Of a DNA stretch of 64,000 nt, positions 46,430-59,760 are shown piece by piece. Under the pieces are notes generated by a model that was not told the DNA's origin, did no database searches, and saw only the letters and a program-made list of their open reading frames with translations. The translations under genes were made by a program, and so were the position numbers. The first letter of the stretch is position 1. Each line of letters begins with the position of its first letter. Source of the stretch: Hepsetus odoe (taxonomy: Eukaryota; Chordata; Actinopteri; Characiformes; Hepsetidae). The stretch is from the NCBI GenBank assembly GCA_017165825.1, contig CM029374.1:7825847-7889846 (forward strand), read 5' to 3'.

Positions 46430-46745
46430 GTTCTGACATCCCCCTGCCTCATGCTCTTTCCTACTCTCTCTCTCCTCCCCTCTTTGCTGTTTGTGGATGG
46501 CAGCGATGCATTTTGAGATCACAGCCCTTGGAGTCGGTGGGCCAGCGTCCCACTCCTGCTGTAAGACAACCTGCTTCTGTGGCCCCTCACTAAACTCGGC
46601 CGTGCTGGGGAAAAAAGGATCGGCCGAGGATAAACCAGAATTGCTTAATTGGATTCCTGTCTGGGGACGGTCCAGTATGGAGGAAAGGCTGTGGTGTAAT
46701 CAAGCTCTTTCCATACACAAAATCAGAAGCAGAAATTGAGTGTGA
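46430..46745. promoter_or_regulatory. Candidate conserved non-coding element
   Basis: GC-richer, repeat-free block with cggccgaggataaac, gcttaattggattcc and gtaatcaagctc words that resemble GATA and homeodomain sites. An 82-codon frame overlaps but lacks recognisable protein features. Confidence 0.35.
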
Positions 46746-48039
46746 GGGTCTTTGTTAGTTTGTGTGTGTATTAGCTAACTTTTTGAACACAAAGGTGCAC
46801 AGCTTTTGGTATGAAACAGAATCCCAAGCAAGGATATTAAATTTACCTTTCACTGTAAAGATACAGCATCAAGACCCGGATTGATACAAGAGTTAATGAA
46901 AAATATTGCATGCCTGTCTGTGTTTCAAATACAAAACCCCAAAACACCACACCAAAGGAGGTTTTCATTTAATTATGTTTTCTTCTCTCTACAATCTGCA
47001 TAAGTTCATGCTAGGTGTTAAAAATTACCTAGTCACTAATTCACAGGCTCATTGTGTAAGCGATTGCTTATTTTACACCTGAAGTTACTTTATGTATATT
47101 GTCATCACAATACAGGATAATTACGAGATGCAATCAGCAGCATAGAGTGGGTTGTTTTTGATAAAGAGATGGAGAAATATGGTGAAAATGCAGCAGATAA
47201 ATTGTTGATACCAAGACATTTCACCCATCCATGGGCTTCCATTAGTGGTGGAGAAATTAACTGGGGCCAATAATTACACAGCTTTTTCATGTCTAATTCT
47301 TTATTTAACCTCTTACCTAATACACATGTCTTTTTGTGTTATTATTCTGGTGCAAAAAGGATATCTTTAAAAAAAAAAGCAATGATAAAACATGGTGTGA
47401 AACAAGGATGTGCTGCTTTACATCCTCTGGCTATGCTAGTTATAAAATAGTTTCAAATGACTGACTATTTTGCAATTGGAAAAAGATGCAATACAGTTAA
47501 TTTGTTTTTGTTTTGAATTTATTTTCAGTGGTATTAACGTTGTTAGTATTATGATCATATAAAAGATGTCATCATGTTGAAAGCTCAATAGTTTCTGACC
47601 ATTTGCTGCAAATAATGCGGAACCTAAACTTATAAAGCTACTTCACAGGGATAGTAACTTTTATGTGAAAAGCTGAAGCTTTGATTTTGAAGAATGATTT
47701 TGGATAAGAAATTATTCAAATCCATGGTTTCTCTAAAAAAAACAATTGCTAGTAGAAATGGTAGGCCCACAAAATAGAGAGCCAAAGACTTAGTACCATT
47801 CAAAAGTTTGAACATGGACTGTTACATCAAAGTTGCAAAAATCACACCTAATGCTTTGTTTGTAGTCAACTAAAAAAAAAAAAATATATATATATATAAT
47901 ATATATATAACACATATAATAGCAGCACACCCAGTTTTGCAAATTGTAACATGCAGCTACTGACAATTTTCAGAATTTTACAATTAAGCAGATAAAATAT
48001 ATATTTTTTAATATATTAAACATATTGATTTTATATATA
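46746..48039. other. AT-rich spacer with AT microsatellite at 47884-47920
   Basis: A-rich run followed by ta repeats near 47872-47920. A short stretch near 47385-47445 is discussed under rejected items. No supported gene. Confidence 0.5.
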
Positions 48040-48482
48040 CAGTACTGTGCAAAGGTTTTAGACAGGTGTGGAAATAATGCTGCAAAATGCAGTGAATGAA
48101 CAAAAGAGAAATCTATAATCAAATCAATATTTGGCGTGACCACCCTTTGCCTTCAAAACAGCATCAATTCTTCTAGGTACACTTGCACACAGTTTTTGAA
48201 GGAACTCGGCTGGTAGGTTGTTCCAAAAATCTTGGAGAACTAACCACAGATCTTCTGTGGATGTAGGTTTCCTCACATCCTTTTGTCTCTTCATGTAATC
48301 CCAGACACACTCAATGATATTGAGATTAGGGCTCTGTGGGGGCCATAAGAATTGATGCTGGTTTGAAGGCAAAAGGTAGTAACACCAAATTGATAAAAAT
48401 AAGCAATCATAATTTATATTCTGAAAGCATTCTTTGTTTACAGTATTTTTTCACACTTGCCTAAAACTTTTGCACTGTATTG
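48040..48482 (-). mobile_element. Tc1-derived element, copy 2, with transposase C-terminus
   Basis: Starts cagtactgtgcaaaggtttt after TA and ends ccTaaaacttttgcactgta-like, slightly diverged. Its minus-strand frame 48372-48124 encodes the transposase C-terminal third: WPPQSPNLNIIECVWDYMK with the catalytic Glu, ending LKAKGGHAKY. The rest of the transposase is deleted. It shows that the fold-back copies at 2.85 and 62.5 kb derive from a Tc1 family. Confidence 0.9.
48124..48372 (-). pseudogene. Tc1 transposase C-terminal fragment
   Basis: An 82-codon open segment with SPNLNIIE (last acidic residue of the DDE triad) and the conserved end RRIDAVLKAKGG. The upstream DNA-binding domain and first two aspartates are missing, so it cannot act alone. 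Intact over its length. Confidence 0.92.
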
Positions 48483-49379
48483 TATAATATAAAATCATAA
48501 ATAAAAAATGGCACAACAGAAAGAGTCATTCCACTAGGGTTGTTAAAATTGCGCGTGCAACTTTATATTTAAATTTGAATGAAAATGTTATTTTTTACAT
48601 TCCTGAGATTACTTTGTCTTTATGAAGCTTTCTCCAGGCTTTTAACCAGTTGGGTTCATGTGGAAATGACCAGACATTTGTCCATCCTCAAGTGACATAT
48701 GCTGCACAGGTTTTAGTCTGAAGTTACTGTAGGAGTTTAAAGATTTCTCCATACATCAACAGTGTCAAACATTCCACTATATCATGAATGCTTATCTCTT
48801 TGTATTGAATTTCTGGCTTTTCAGGTAACATCCTGCTCCTGCTCCGTAAAAACGTAAAACTAAACGTTTTAACATTTAAACCATTTAACCAAAAGTGACA
48901 ATGAAAATGTGGCTGGAACATAATCATATCCTGATAATATAGATTCAGGCTATTGCTACAGGGCCAGCTCTTTGTACCTTATATAACAAAACACAACAGT
49001 ATATGATATTTTTTCATTTGCACTAAATCTTTGTTTGCCAGCCAGACTTTGGAAGCTAATTTAAACAAATACTTTGGATTTCTTAAAGGCTAAAAAGGCA
49101 AAACAATCTGCCACACTTTGCTCTGACACCTTTCATTTAGTCTTTGAATTAAAAATAAACACAACAGGTAATCCATTTTTTATGATTTATTTTATTCTGT
49201 CTCAAAAATGAATAAGTAGCTTAAAATTAACAGGTAGCAATGGATATCCACAGTTAAATCTGATAAATGTTTAATGTATTTCTTAAGAAAAAGGCAACTT
49301 GACATTCTGCAGATGTCAGATCTATTCATGTTTATTTAAGTCTTTATTTGTGTTATTCATTTGAACTTTAAGTGCAAAT
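48483..49379. other. AT-rich spacer
   Basis: Nothing recognised. Confidence 0.5.
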
Positions 49380-49850
49380 CTTGCAAATCGTGTGTTTCAT
49401 CATCCTTTTCAAGTGAAAGTCTTTTAACTCACATGAAAAACACAGTCCCAAAACTGAACAGCCCACTTCTGATAGCAGACAAAAGATCAGCTTGAAATTC
49501 TTATAGATGTCCTTGTTTTTGCTTGGCAGGGGGCTGACAGTGCAGTAACGTCTCATTACCATGGTAATATGGGGTTTGAAGTAATTACCTAGTGCAGATG
49601 AATAGATGACATATCGAAGCACACTTTGCTGTGGCCTCTACCTGACAAGGTGGACAACTCGCCTTGCGTCCCTTTTGTGATCAGCAGCTAACTGGCTATG
49701 AACACCTTAATGTGCGGGTTAATGTGAATCCTGTTATTTAAGCGTGAGAGATCTATTCTTTCAATCTAGTCAATTATCCTTCTTCATGAGTCCCTGTTGA
49801 GGAGCAGTGAGTGAGGTCCCTGGTTAACTCCACGCCTCCACCATTTATAT
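49380..49850. promoter_or_regulatory. Candidate conserved non-coding cluster
   Basis: Repeat-free, balanced block with ggtaattacc-type words (gaagtaattaccta at about 49578), cttaatgtgcggg, gcgtgagagat and others. An 84-codon minus frame covers part of it without a recognised domain. Suggestive only. Confidence 0.35.
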
Positions 49851-50631
49851 GCTTGTTTTTTTAAACAGAGAAAAGAGAGAAGCTGCTGAAAACATTGTTT
49901 ACAGTTTTCTCTCTTTCTCATGTTGATGCTTTAATTTATAGCTGTCATACTTAGATCTGAAAAAGGCATACTAAAACTTAGGCTCCATGTCTTTCCTTTT
50001 TATGTTATTAAAAGTGTAGAAGATGTAAGCTTTGACATTTACATAAAAGATGTCTGTGACCATGAATAGATTAATTGAGAGATAAATTACATTAGTATTA
50101 CATTAATCAACATGTTTAAATTGTTAATTATGCTGAAACAGTTTATATAATATTGAACTTACATATTCCCTATTTTAATTTAATAATTGTTTCTAGTACT
50201 CATCAACGGTATACCTAACAAGTCTTTTAAAACAGTCTACAATACAAATAGTCCAGGCACTACGTTTTGAAATAGGTGGTTTGGAAGGGTAAATTTTATT
50301 TCACAAAAGAATTTTTACATTTTCCATTTTTTTCTTTGTTGAGGAAGCAAAATATACCACTTGGACAAGATAGTTTCTAAAGATGCCCAGATGATGGTAG
50401 TTTTGTGCCCTTCTCTTGTGTGTAGGCTTTGCTAACAGCATTCAGTTGGATGCTAATGGCATTGTAGTCCCTACACAGTACATGGTAGCTAATACTAATA
50501 CCTTTAGGGAAAAAAGCACATGAAATTGCCTCAAAACACATAGATTTGTACAGGGAGAAAGAACCTTATTACATGTCATTTGTGCCTGAAAGTTCCTTAC
50601 ACAGATAACCCCAATTTGTCTAGGCTGACCT
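49851..50631. other. AT-rich spacer
   Basis: Nothing recognised. Confidence 0.5.
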
Positions 50632-50646
50632 TCTTCTCTCTCCCTC

Positions 50647-50677
<31 letters not shown>

Positions 50678-50690
50678 CCCTTTCTCTGTC
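50632..50690 (+). repeat. (CT)n imperfect microsatellite
   Basis: CT repeats with CCC interruptions. Confidence 0.95.
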
Positions 50691-51361
50691 TGCGCATAGC
50701 CTCACAATTGAACTATCCTGAGAATGTGTTGACAGCTTTAATGATGTCCCATTTTGAAGTCCTTCACATCCATTAGTGCCAATTACCTTACCTGAGTTTG
50801 CATTAGTGTTAATACCACATTCTTACAGACAGGAATAATGAAAATAATATGATAGTTATGATCTGAAATGTTGGATCATATTTTATTATTCTGAGGAAAA
50901 TGGGCATCTCGCTTGTTTTTAACATCACCTTCCTGAACCTCGCATTATAATGGTTAGGCACCTGAAGGTGATACTAATCAAAGACAATATGTTGTCTCCA
51001 ACTTTCTTTGCATAGAACCTTAATAATGAAAGGTTACTGGGATAATTTGTCCCTATACAAGTCATATCTTGCTACATGAACACTATCAAATACACCCACA
51101 TACATGTAGTCACTATCAGAGGAAACCCTGTAATTTCACTTTAGTAACTTTTAGAAGAGAAGAGAAAACATTCTTAACTTATAATAATTTGGAATTTTCA
51201 AGAAATGTATCAAGAAATTTTCAGTCAGTTGAAAATAACTTTTGTTAAAAAACAAATTACAATGAACTAAAACATTAAATAATAATAAAAATAATATAAA
51301 TGTTGTGTTCTGATAACAACAATAATGTTAAAAGTACTGTATTGTAAAAAGTAACTGCATT
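50691..51361. other. AT-rich spacer
   Basis: Nothing recognised. Confidence 0.5.
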
Positions 51362-51485
51362 AAATACATTCATGGCATTTAGCTGATGCTCTTATCCAGA
51401 GTAACTTAAATTTCTTAGCCACAGGGACAGATCCCCTGGAGCAACTCTGGGTTAAGGGTCTCCTACCATTAGACCACCAACACCC
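51362..51485 (-). mobile_element. Family-A SINE with deleted tRNA-like head
   Basis: The tail (catggcatttagctgatgct, cttatccagagtaactta) and body (ctggagcaactctgggttaa) are present. The sequence then jumps from gggtct to cctaccattagaccaccaac, so box B and most of the head are missing. Confidence 0.85.
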
Positions 51486-51752
51486 AAATACAATTTCCCA
51501 ATTGCAAATGGACCACTTGGACAAATACTTTTTGCATGTGATCTGGTATCACTGCATGATAAGTCATTTAAAGGCAGTGTAATGAGCAAAACATGATGAA
51601 AAGTAGAGGGATTTGCAAACCATTGCTCATGTTTTGATGCATGGCATTGTTAATCTTTATTAAAGCACACACAAGCTACCAATTTTGGTTTATCTATATC
51701 AGGCATTGACAGACCACCACCCCTACATGGATTCTCTATGCAGTAGCTGCCA

Positions 51753-51932
51753 AATGGTGTGGTCTAAGATATTTAGCTGCAGACCATGTGGTTGTGGGTT
51801 CTATCCTGTGTAGCCCACTAGACCCATATGAACCCTTAAACAATGCCCTTTACCTTCAAATAGCTCCAGGGAAACTCTTATCTTTTGCTTTGGGGATATG
51901 TACATCACTCTGGATAGGGTTGACAAATGATT
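51753..51932 (+). mobile_element. Diverged tRNA-derived SINE, family-A relative
   Basis: The head-like ggtgtggtctaagatattta, box B-like gtgggttctatcctg, and a body with cccttaaacaatgccc, tagctccagggaaactctta and cactctggatagggt follow the order of family A but with another head sequence. Considered an older subfamily. Confidence 0.65.
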
Positions 51933-53779
51933 TATCACATAATTTGGATACAAAGTAAGTTACTCCACTATATAACAGCTCTGCTAGTGGAGCAAAAGCC
52001 AGCCATACATCCAGGGAGCAATGCTTCAGGACCGTATCATGAAGTAACCAGTCTCGTTTTTAGCCCTGAGGCCACCTCTGTCCCCCTAAAGTGAACCCAT
52101 ATCAAACTCTGTCTTTGGAAAAATATGCAGGGAATAGTGTCTTCTTATTGAATTAAGCCTTTTTGCAAGAGCATTTAAACAAAAATTGGCTGCAAAGCAA
52201 TCAAATCTACATGGTAACATTATTCTTGGGTATGGACTGTAGAACATGACTGAAGAAATGATTTTTATCAATGCTCACCAACTTTTTATGATGTATGAAG
52301 CAACTGGAGTGGTCAACATTACTTATGAAAAAAGCTGTTTTTTTTTCCTTTTCTTGTAGACACTATTTCAAAGGAAAGGGTTTTAAAAAGAATGACAATA
52401 TGCTGTTAGAGATTTTATGCCAGATAATATTTTGTTGAAAATGTATAATGTGTAAAAATTACAATATATAAAGTAAGTAGTGAATTAATATAGTAATGTA
52501 GTTTAATCTCTTCTCAGGGAATTATCATAATTTGAAGTTTCTGTTCAGTACCTGTTTTCTTTATTCTAATTTTTCTAGAACTGACCAATGAACTTCTCTT
52601 TGTTTTTACCTAGCACTAGTTTGTTAATATGTAAACAGATCTTTGTCTTCCTGCTTTTTTCTTTTTTCTTGAATGAGTTCCTGTACCATTTATGTAACAT
52701 ATGTCTTCATATTTAAAATTTTCAGACCCACTGGCCCAACCCACTGACATCAAGGCTGCTCCCCATACCTCTTTTCTCTTTTGCTTAGCCTGTTATATTT
52801 GCCTGTTAGTCCTCCATTGCCGTGAGCCATAGATTATCACAAAAAATATTAATAGATTAGAGAACAATGCACAAACGGGAAGAGAGTGAAAGTCTATTAT
52901 TATAATGAATGTTATATTCCACTAAAAATTTATTATTTAGTGTTTTTCCTCATGAAATAATTATTTTTGTTAATATTTAAATGTAAGTTAATACACAACG
53001 TTTGAGTGAAATAGAATAGAAACATATACTCTGTAAGTACATAAAAAAGAAAAAAAACAAGTGTTTGAATGTTGTTTTCCCCAGTCTAAATAATAACAAA
53101 GTCATACTTATTAGGCTTATTAAGTTTATGGACAGTAAATTTTTTTAGCTAAAACAATTAGTGCATTAATGGATTATTTCATTAAACTCATAATTTTTGG
53201 AGGTTGTACAAATGTCTTTGTGTGAAACTTTTATAATAAAATAATAGAACATTAGAATTATTTTCTTTTAAATATAATTGTAATTGTTAAACATTAAAAA
53301 ATGATTTACAGTATAGTTTTGCCTGCCTTGATTAACCTAAATTTTACAAAGTTATTGTAAACATGGTGAGATTCATAAACATGAGAACTGAGAAATGAAA
53401 AATATCAATTTAAAAAATCAGCCATTTCTTTGTAAAATGCCAGAAAAGGCTTCTGGTTAAACTCTTTGCATATTAGAGTAGAGAGCAGGACATTCCTCAC
53501 TCTCTTCAGAATGATGAGGACAACACAACCCACATGGACAAATGAGCACATTGGAGCGAGAGTAATCAAATAAAGCACAATTCAAAGAGTGCAACTGCAA
53601 CAAGACCTTTTTATGAGGAGATGTAAACGGAATGACATGCACACAAGATAGATCTGCATGTCCTCTGAGAGTACACTTTGCCACACTGTGGTTTTGAAGT
53701 CACAGAAATACAAGAACCTATTGAACAGTTAATAACCTTGGTTTCCAAAAAAAAAAGAAGAAAAAAAAACAGCAATCAG
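51933..53779. other. AT-rich spacer
   Basis: Long AT-rich stretch, with no recognised gene, RNA or transposon. Confidence 0.5.
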
Positions 53780-53960
53780 GGGATTTAAATGTGTGTGTCC
53801 TCCAGTGGGCTGGATAATTCTTGTTCTATCAAGTGTTCAGGTGCCCGTGGAACATGTTGAGTGGGTAAATGCCGGCAGTAAACAAATTATCTGGCTGAGG
53901 TGGTTGCAGACCTGGCTCTTCTCTTTACCTTTTGCATCAGTCATCTAGGCATCAGAAATT
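53780..53960. promoter_or_regulatory. Candidate conserved non-coding element
   Basis: Compact, repeat-free block of balanced composition bounded by poly-A and AT-rich DNA, with ggataattcttg and aaacaaattatctggc words. No coding frame. Confidence 0.35.
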
Positions 53961-55919
53961 CCGTTTCACACAGATATAAGAGACATACCTAACATCAGTT
54001 AAGTCATTGTATTATTATTATTTTTATTATCTAGTTCAAATTAGCAAATTGGTTGACTACTACATAATAACTTCCTGTCCAAATTATCAGATAGCTCATC
54101 TTATAGTTACAAATGCTAAATCCATTCAGACTTAAGATTCTGTACGCTTGTATTTGCTGATCCATATGTGCTCCCTCTGCTGTTGCCTGCAATAATTTTC
54201 TCAGTATCGATAATATCTCTCTCTCTTTCTCACTACCACTCTTAAGCAAAATTTTTCACTTATGATATTGCTATGTAGTTACTTTTTGAATCAAATCTCA
54301 TTTTCTTCATTTTAATTAAACAGGCTGTTTTAGTAATTGTTTCTTTTTAATGCTGACACATTTCAATTACTTCTTTACTGATAGACTCCCCTTGATGTTC
54401 CTAATTCAAAAAGTACTTAAGAGTGACACTGTCTAAGTGTTAGCCCTATTATTGGAAGATCATAGGCTCTCCTCCAAGCATGTTGAGCAATACAGTTACA
54501 TTGGTTTTAAGCTGAAATACTTTTCAAAGCAAAATCATGAATGTACAGGGCTAATGCTGTAGGTAAACATACTGGATTTATGTAAATAGAATTTTCATTG
54601 AACTTAAAATTAGCTGCAATGACAGCTTTGTTTTAATATTTTGGCTGTATGGACTAGAGAGTTAACTAAAAAAAAGTATGTACTACATCAAACTACTTTT
54701 TTGGGGGGGGGGGGGTGTCAGTATGTCTACCGTTTAATATCTTGTTTAGAAGAATACATTAAGAAGAACAGCTAGTATAGATATTGACAGTAAATCTGAG
54801 AAGTTAGGAAATGATTAACACGGACAACATTGCAATTTATTTTTTGTTTGTTTTATTATTTATTCAATGTGACAATATTTAGAGCAAGAAACGCTTAATA
54901 AATGTCCACTGTCCGGACAGCTTTTTCTCAGATTCCTTAATTGTTGTTTTTCTTAGTTGGTTTCTGCATGGTACTCTACATGCAACAACAGAAGTATGAA
55001 GAAAAATTAACATGATTGTTTTTTGTAATTTAATCATTCAAGCATGTTTTGTAGCAGCATCATTTTTTTGACTTTTGAGTATGACTTATTTACTAGTTTG
55101 TCATTGTCAATTAACTACACAAATGTTCATCCTGTTTCATCCACATCTTTAGACTGTTTGACATTTGCCAAATGCTGGTTTCTTTGTGTACATTTGTATT
55201 TGATATCCTGCAAAAAGCTTATCATACTTCATGTAAACACTGAATGACATCTTTAAATGACAAAGGTTATAGGACAGCACAGTGACTTATACTGTGTGCA
55301 CTCTTCCACCTTTTGTCCTCTGTGAATAAAATATCTACTGCCCAGATAGTTGGTAAAGGTATTTATGTCTTCACTACTTACCTTTTTAGCATAAAAAAAA
55401 ATTTCCCCATATTTATAAATTATGCATTATAAGATTATACAACAAAATGCATTTTCCCAAACTACATCTTATCATTGATGCTATAATATAGAATTGCAGA
55501 AGCTTTTGTGATCATAAATAAAAATTGATAAACAACTGATAAACTGTTGTAAGAATGACCTCTGAGAATAATTTAAATCTATAACCCAAAACTACACAAT
55601 AACAATGAGGTTACTTGTGTTTTTCAACAAAAGCAAAAAAAATATATTATTTTTTTTGTTCACTCCACTGTACCACAGTCAAAAGCAATCAAATTTATCT
55701 CCAATTAAAGAGAAAGATAAAAATGCAACTGCAACAAAGGCTACTTCTACATAGAATCAATAAACACTGTTTCTGCCCTCCCTACATAAATTTTGAACAA
55801 GACAGATCTGAATCTTGCATGATGAAGACATTATGTGTTATAATAATTAGGAGCACAGACAAAAGAACAACTAATCAGCATGCAAATGTATGCAGACTCC
55901 AATGTTTCAGATGAGGCAG
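53961..55919. other. AT-rich spacer with G13 at 54703-54715
   Basis: Contains a 13-base G run after a T tract. No gene is supported. A 99-codon frame (55615-55914) is AT-driven and without a domain. Confidence 0.5.
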
Positions 55920-56450
55920 ATTTTCTACCTTTTTTTCTTTTCTTCTTTTTTCCTCAATTCATCTTCATTGCTAATCATTTGAGGGCTGCCAAATGTTCAC
56001 TGACACTAATGTATTACAGGTCAAGAGAGGCAGGTCTTCACCTATTACCCCCAAAACAATGTGTTTCCATCCCGTTCCCACTTCAGGCTTCACAGCAATT
56101 ACTGCCAGATGCAATCACGAGCCTTGAATAGGAGCAACTGGGGCTTGTTTGTGGCTTGGATTCATTAAAAAGGAGGGTGAAGAAAGGAATAAATTACTTA
56201 ATTGTACCAGGGAAAAAAATGCCAGCCAAGAGATGGGCAGTATATGGCCCAGCACGTGAATAGGAGGCTAGCACACTCCTGGAATGGAATAGGAGGATAA
56301 CTAAGTACGGTCCATACACAAGATTTTGGGTGTCCTCCAAAACAGATGGCTCCACATACCATTCGCTCCCGTCTTTGTCAGAGGGCTAGCCGCTTCTGTT
56401 CATCAGGCCTTTGATGCAAAGTTCACAAAGGGGGCTAGGGCAGAAATAAA
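55920..56450. promoter_or_regulatory. Candidate conserved non-coding cluster
   Basis: Repeat-free block of moderate composition with ttgctaatcatttg, ggcttcacagcaattactgc and cattaaaaagg strings. An 83-codon frame overlaps it without any domain. No conservation data are available. Confidence 0.35.
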
Positions 56451-57083
56451 GAGAAGAAAAAAGATTTAACTATGTTACTGTCTTTGTTCATGATCTTTGA
56501 ATTTCTTGGATTTACAGCTGTACATTATTAAATATAAGAAGGAGAATGCTAAAAAATAATGAAGCTTCAAATTTTATACTTTCTAAGAGTCTAATTTTAG
56601 GTGAGACAAATTTGAGTCTGAAGCTTTATACGTCTGCCCATGCAGGAGGGAGGGGTCGGGTTGTGTCACAGGGCCCTATTTTAGCCTTTCATGATCCATG
56701 AGATCACGTATTGCCCAAGAGCTTGCGGGTTCATACCCTTAAATGATACAAGGTGAATATATTCTTTGCCTGAGACCCATTCAGTGACTGTTTTTCATAG
56801 CACGTTTTATTGAAAAACATAATTAATGTTTACAAATCATTGTATCTGCAACAAAATAATTTTGATAGTTTTAAGCTGAATGAATGTATGCTTGAAAAGA
56901 ATTGGTTCTAACATCAATTCCCAGGACATGTTTATGTTAGCCATATCATGCCAGTTGCTGAAATCTGCAATCTGCCATCTAGATTAATGGAAAGTAAAAA
57001 AGGATTTACTAAAATAAGATAGCATTAACTAAAGTTACAGTCAAAAAGATTTTTCTCTTACATAAAAATGTATGATGTACTAG
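56451..57083. other. AT-rich spacer
   Basis: Nothing recognised apart from a GC-richer patch at about 56640-56720. Confidence 0.5.
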
Positions 57084-57350
57084 TTCTTCTTCTTTAGGCT
57101 TCTCCGGTTTTGGGGTCACCACATTTCCTTCCACAGTTTCCACCTACACCCTCTTGGCTTAAAGTACTGGAGGTGGTTGTTACTAGCCTGGACCTTGACT
57201 GATCCTGTGTGGAAACCTTTATTGTTATCCGCATATGGTTCTGGCAAATGTTTTACACCGAATGTCCTTCATTACATAACCTTCCCCATTTGTCTGGGCT
57301 TGGGACTGGCACCAAGAGAACACTGGCTTGTGCATCCTATAAGGCCAGGT
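57084..57350 (-). mobile_element. LINE/dispersed fish repeat 3' region, minus strand
   Basis: Begins with the family's 3' end on the minus strand (gttcttcttctttaggcttc, ttggggtcaccaca), followed by a diverged form of a common fish repeat: tgttttacaccgaatgtcct, ccccatttgtctgggcttgg and actggcttgtgcatcctata. The 62- and 91-codon frames here are incidental. Confidence 0.7.
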
Positions 57351-58599
57351 TATGTGATGGACTAGATAATGGTAGGATATTTTCATTAGATTTTACCCTG
57401 AGCACTTTAACCAAATTAAATTCAAACACGAGGGTAAAAAGTATAAGTGAAGTTAAAATAAAATATTTGGACAGTTATAGGTAAATAAATGTCTTGGAAT
57501 TGCAGATGTAGTCCTAAACGTGAGCAGTGTGTGAGAGATAATCAATTCAATCTATTAAGATCTCTGTCTGAAAATGAAAGCGCATAAACAGCACTCGAGG
57601 CCCATAATGATGGGTGAGGATGTGAAAAAGCTCTTGGAAAGGGAATAATGGGTGTAACAACAGAGTCCTCCATGTAAGAAAGGAAATGAGGGGTTATTAT
57701 AAAATCAACATAGCACAGCTCACTAAGATAGGCGGCCCTGTGTACACAAAGTACCTGCATATGTGAAGTGTGCATGCAACTACAGTACTTCTGTGATCAT
57801 TGTTACCATTTTTTTTCTCTCTCCCATTCTCCTTTTAGCATTTTCTCCACAACATCTCCCTCCACACTTCCACAACTCGCCCCACAGAGGCACTTGTCTT
57901 CCACTCCTGGTGAACAGAAGAAGGTACTCAGATAAGCAAATGATGGTGATGGAGCAGAATGGCTCTGTCTTATGGAGAAGCTTTTAGAAAGCAACGGTTG
58001 GGTGGGGTGTGGGAGTGAATTGGGTCTGCCTTGGGCTAGCTTTTACAGTGACAAAAGATAAAGGAGACCCAGTAAAACAGTTGGAGATGTGGGAGATGCA
58101 GTTGGAGAAGGTTAAGAAAGAAATGATGTGCACTTCATTGGTTCTATGAGTTCCTCCTTCATAGGGTATAGATCACTCATTTAAATATGTGTACAGTGCC
58201 ACTTGCACCTCAGCTCTTTGTGATTTGTAAGGAAGTCTCAGACCAGTCATTATTACAACTCAGCACACTTTCCTGATCATGTTATGGTTGACAATGGCAA
58301 TAGAGATAAAGTTGAAAATGAAAAATGACAGTGAATACTGTTCAAGAAATTCATTTTTGTGCATATGAATATAAAATCAGTATCTTTTTGGCAAAAGAAA
58401 CTCAAGGAAAAGGCATTGAGTGTGCAGTCTGATGTTGATATTGTAAATAGCTTTACTCTAAATTGATAAGGCGCATTCCTAAGGGGATAATTAATAATAC
58501 AACAATTTTGTTTGAGAGAATGGAAGCTTTCAAGAAATAACTGGTTTGTATTAATGAGACGAGAAAAAAGGCAGAAAAAAAAATTTGTGGAGCCTCTTC
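57351..58599. other. Spacer
   Basis: Mixed composition without recognised genes. 57560-57760 and 57960-58240 are less AT-rich and unique, weak conserved-element candidates. Confidence 0.4.
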
Positions 58600-59170
58600 C
58601 ATTTGGCGACACAACAAATCAGACAAAAGAAACCCAGTTGGTCCAGAGGCACAAATGCTTTGAATGTGATCACACTGTCCACCAGTCCCTATGCATTCTG
58701 TCTGTTTACGCATATAGCGCAAACTTTTTCTGGCACAGTGGCAAACAGGCAGGGGTCAGTACAGACATAACCAGTGGTGAATTACACCTGATGGACCAAT
58801 ACTACTATGCCCTGTGAGACCAATTATTTCGTAGCTCTAAGTATTTTCCAAGCAAAAGCGCTTATCTGTTGTTGCATGGCTAAAGATAAGGGATTGTCTC
58901 TTCAATGATCATGCGTTTTGCAAGTGAGGTGAAAGGAACAGTGGGATTTGACAGTTTTGCCAGGTTGTGGAGTACATTCTTGAATCATGCAGTGCCTATT
59001 AAAATGGGTGTCACTCTATGTACATCTGGCAGGAGAGAATAACTGACCCTTTGATGCTAAGCTAAGGGCCTGTGTGAGGCCTCAGGCAGGGGCTTCAGGA
59101 TACAGCCTCAACATCAAGATGTTCAGTGCTGTCAACTTCTGCCACTTCTGTCAACTACAATATCATATAG
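58600..59170. promoter_or_regulatory. Candidate conserved non-coding cluster
   Basis: Repeat-free balanced sequence with ctaaagataagggattg (GATA-like) and atgatcatgcgttttg. A 101-codon frame crosses part of it without recognised domains. Confidence 0.3.
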
Positions 59171-59196
59171 AATATAGATTGGAGGGCTGTATATTT

Positions 59197-59258
59197 ATTT
59201 AACCTTTATTTAACTAAGCAAGTCACTTAAAACTTAAATGCCGTAAATGTAAATATAA
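59197..59258 (+). repeat. Small dispersed-repeat fragment
   Basis: The words ttaacctttatttaacta and agcaagtcacttaa are typical of a widespread fish repeat. Next to them, atgccgtaaatgtaaat resembles the family-A SINE tail. Too short to class. Confidence 0.5.
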
Positions 59259-59760
59259 AATAAAATGTCTTATTTACAGTAGTATCCTGGCAATTAAATA
59301 TTTGGAAGTCATGCCACAGATCATTTTGATGAAGGCAACCAAATTCTTAAGTGTTTATGAAATGTAACAGTAGGGATGCCCATCTCTTACTTGTTTAATC
59401 TTTTGGACACTTTAATATAACACAAATAACAGGACCACTACTTAAAAGTAAGGTTACATTAAGGTAATCAGTCAGAGCTATGACTTTTTGTGATTTAAAA
59501 AAATTTGAAGCATTCAGTTGTTGGTGGATTATCAGAACTACTTTACTTGTAACTCATCTTACTTGATTTAAAAGGCTGAATGTGGTACGTAATAAAATAG
59601 TCTTAGCTGCTCCTGATTAGTTGTACAGTATTTAGCAACTGATTTGCTTAAATGTATGATTTTAATAATTAGAGGACATTTTTGTTGCATTAATAGAAAA
59701 AAACACATTATGCCTTTTCTGCCACAAGTCAGAAGGACACCACTTTTTAATTAGAGTTTT
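59259..59760. other. AT-rich spacer
   Basis: Nothing recognised. Confidence 0.5.

Noticed and set aside
47385..47445. Possible L1-type RT fragment (HGVKQGCAALHPLAM)
   Set aside because: Resembles an RT motif over about 15 codons, but nothing upstream or downstream supports it. Too short to call.
54420..54500. Possible further SINE head
   Set aside because: A few matching words (ctaagtgttagccct, ggaagatcatagg) but no box B or tail.
54703..54715. G13 as functional element
   Set aside because: Simple homopolymer after a T tract, most likely slippage.
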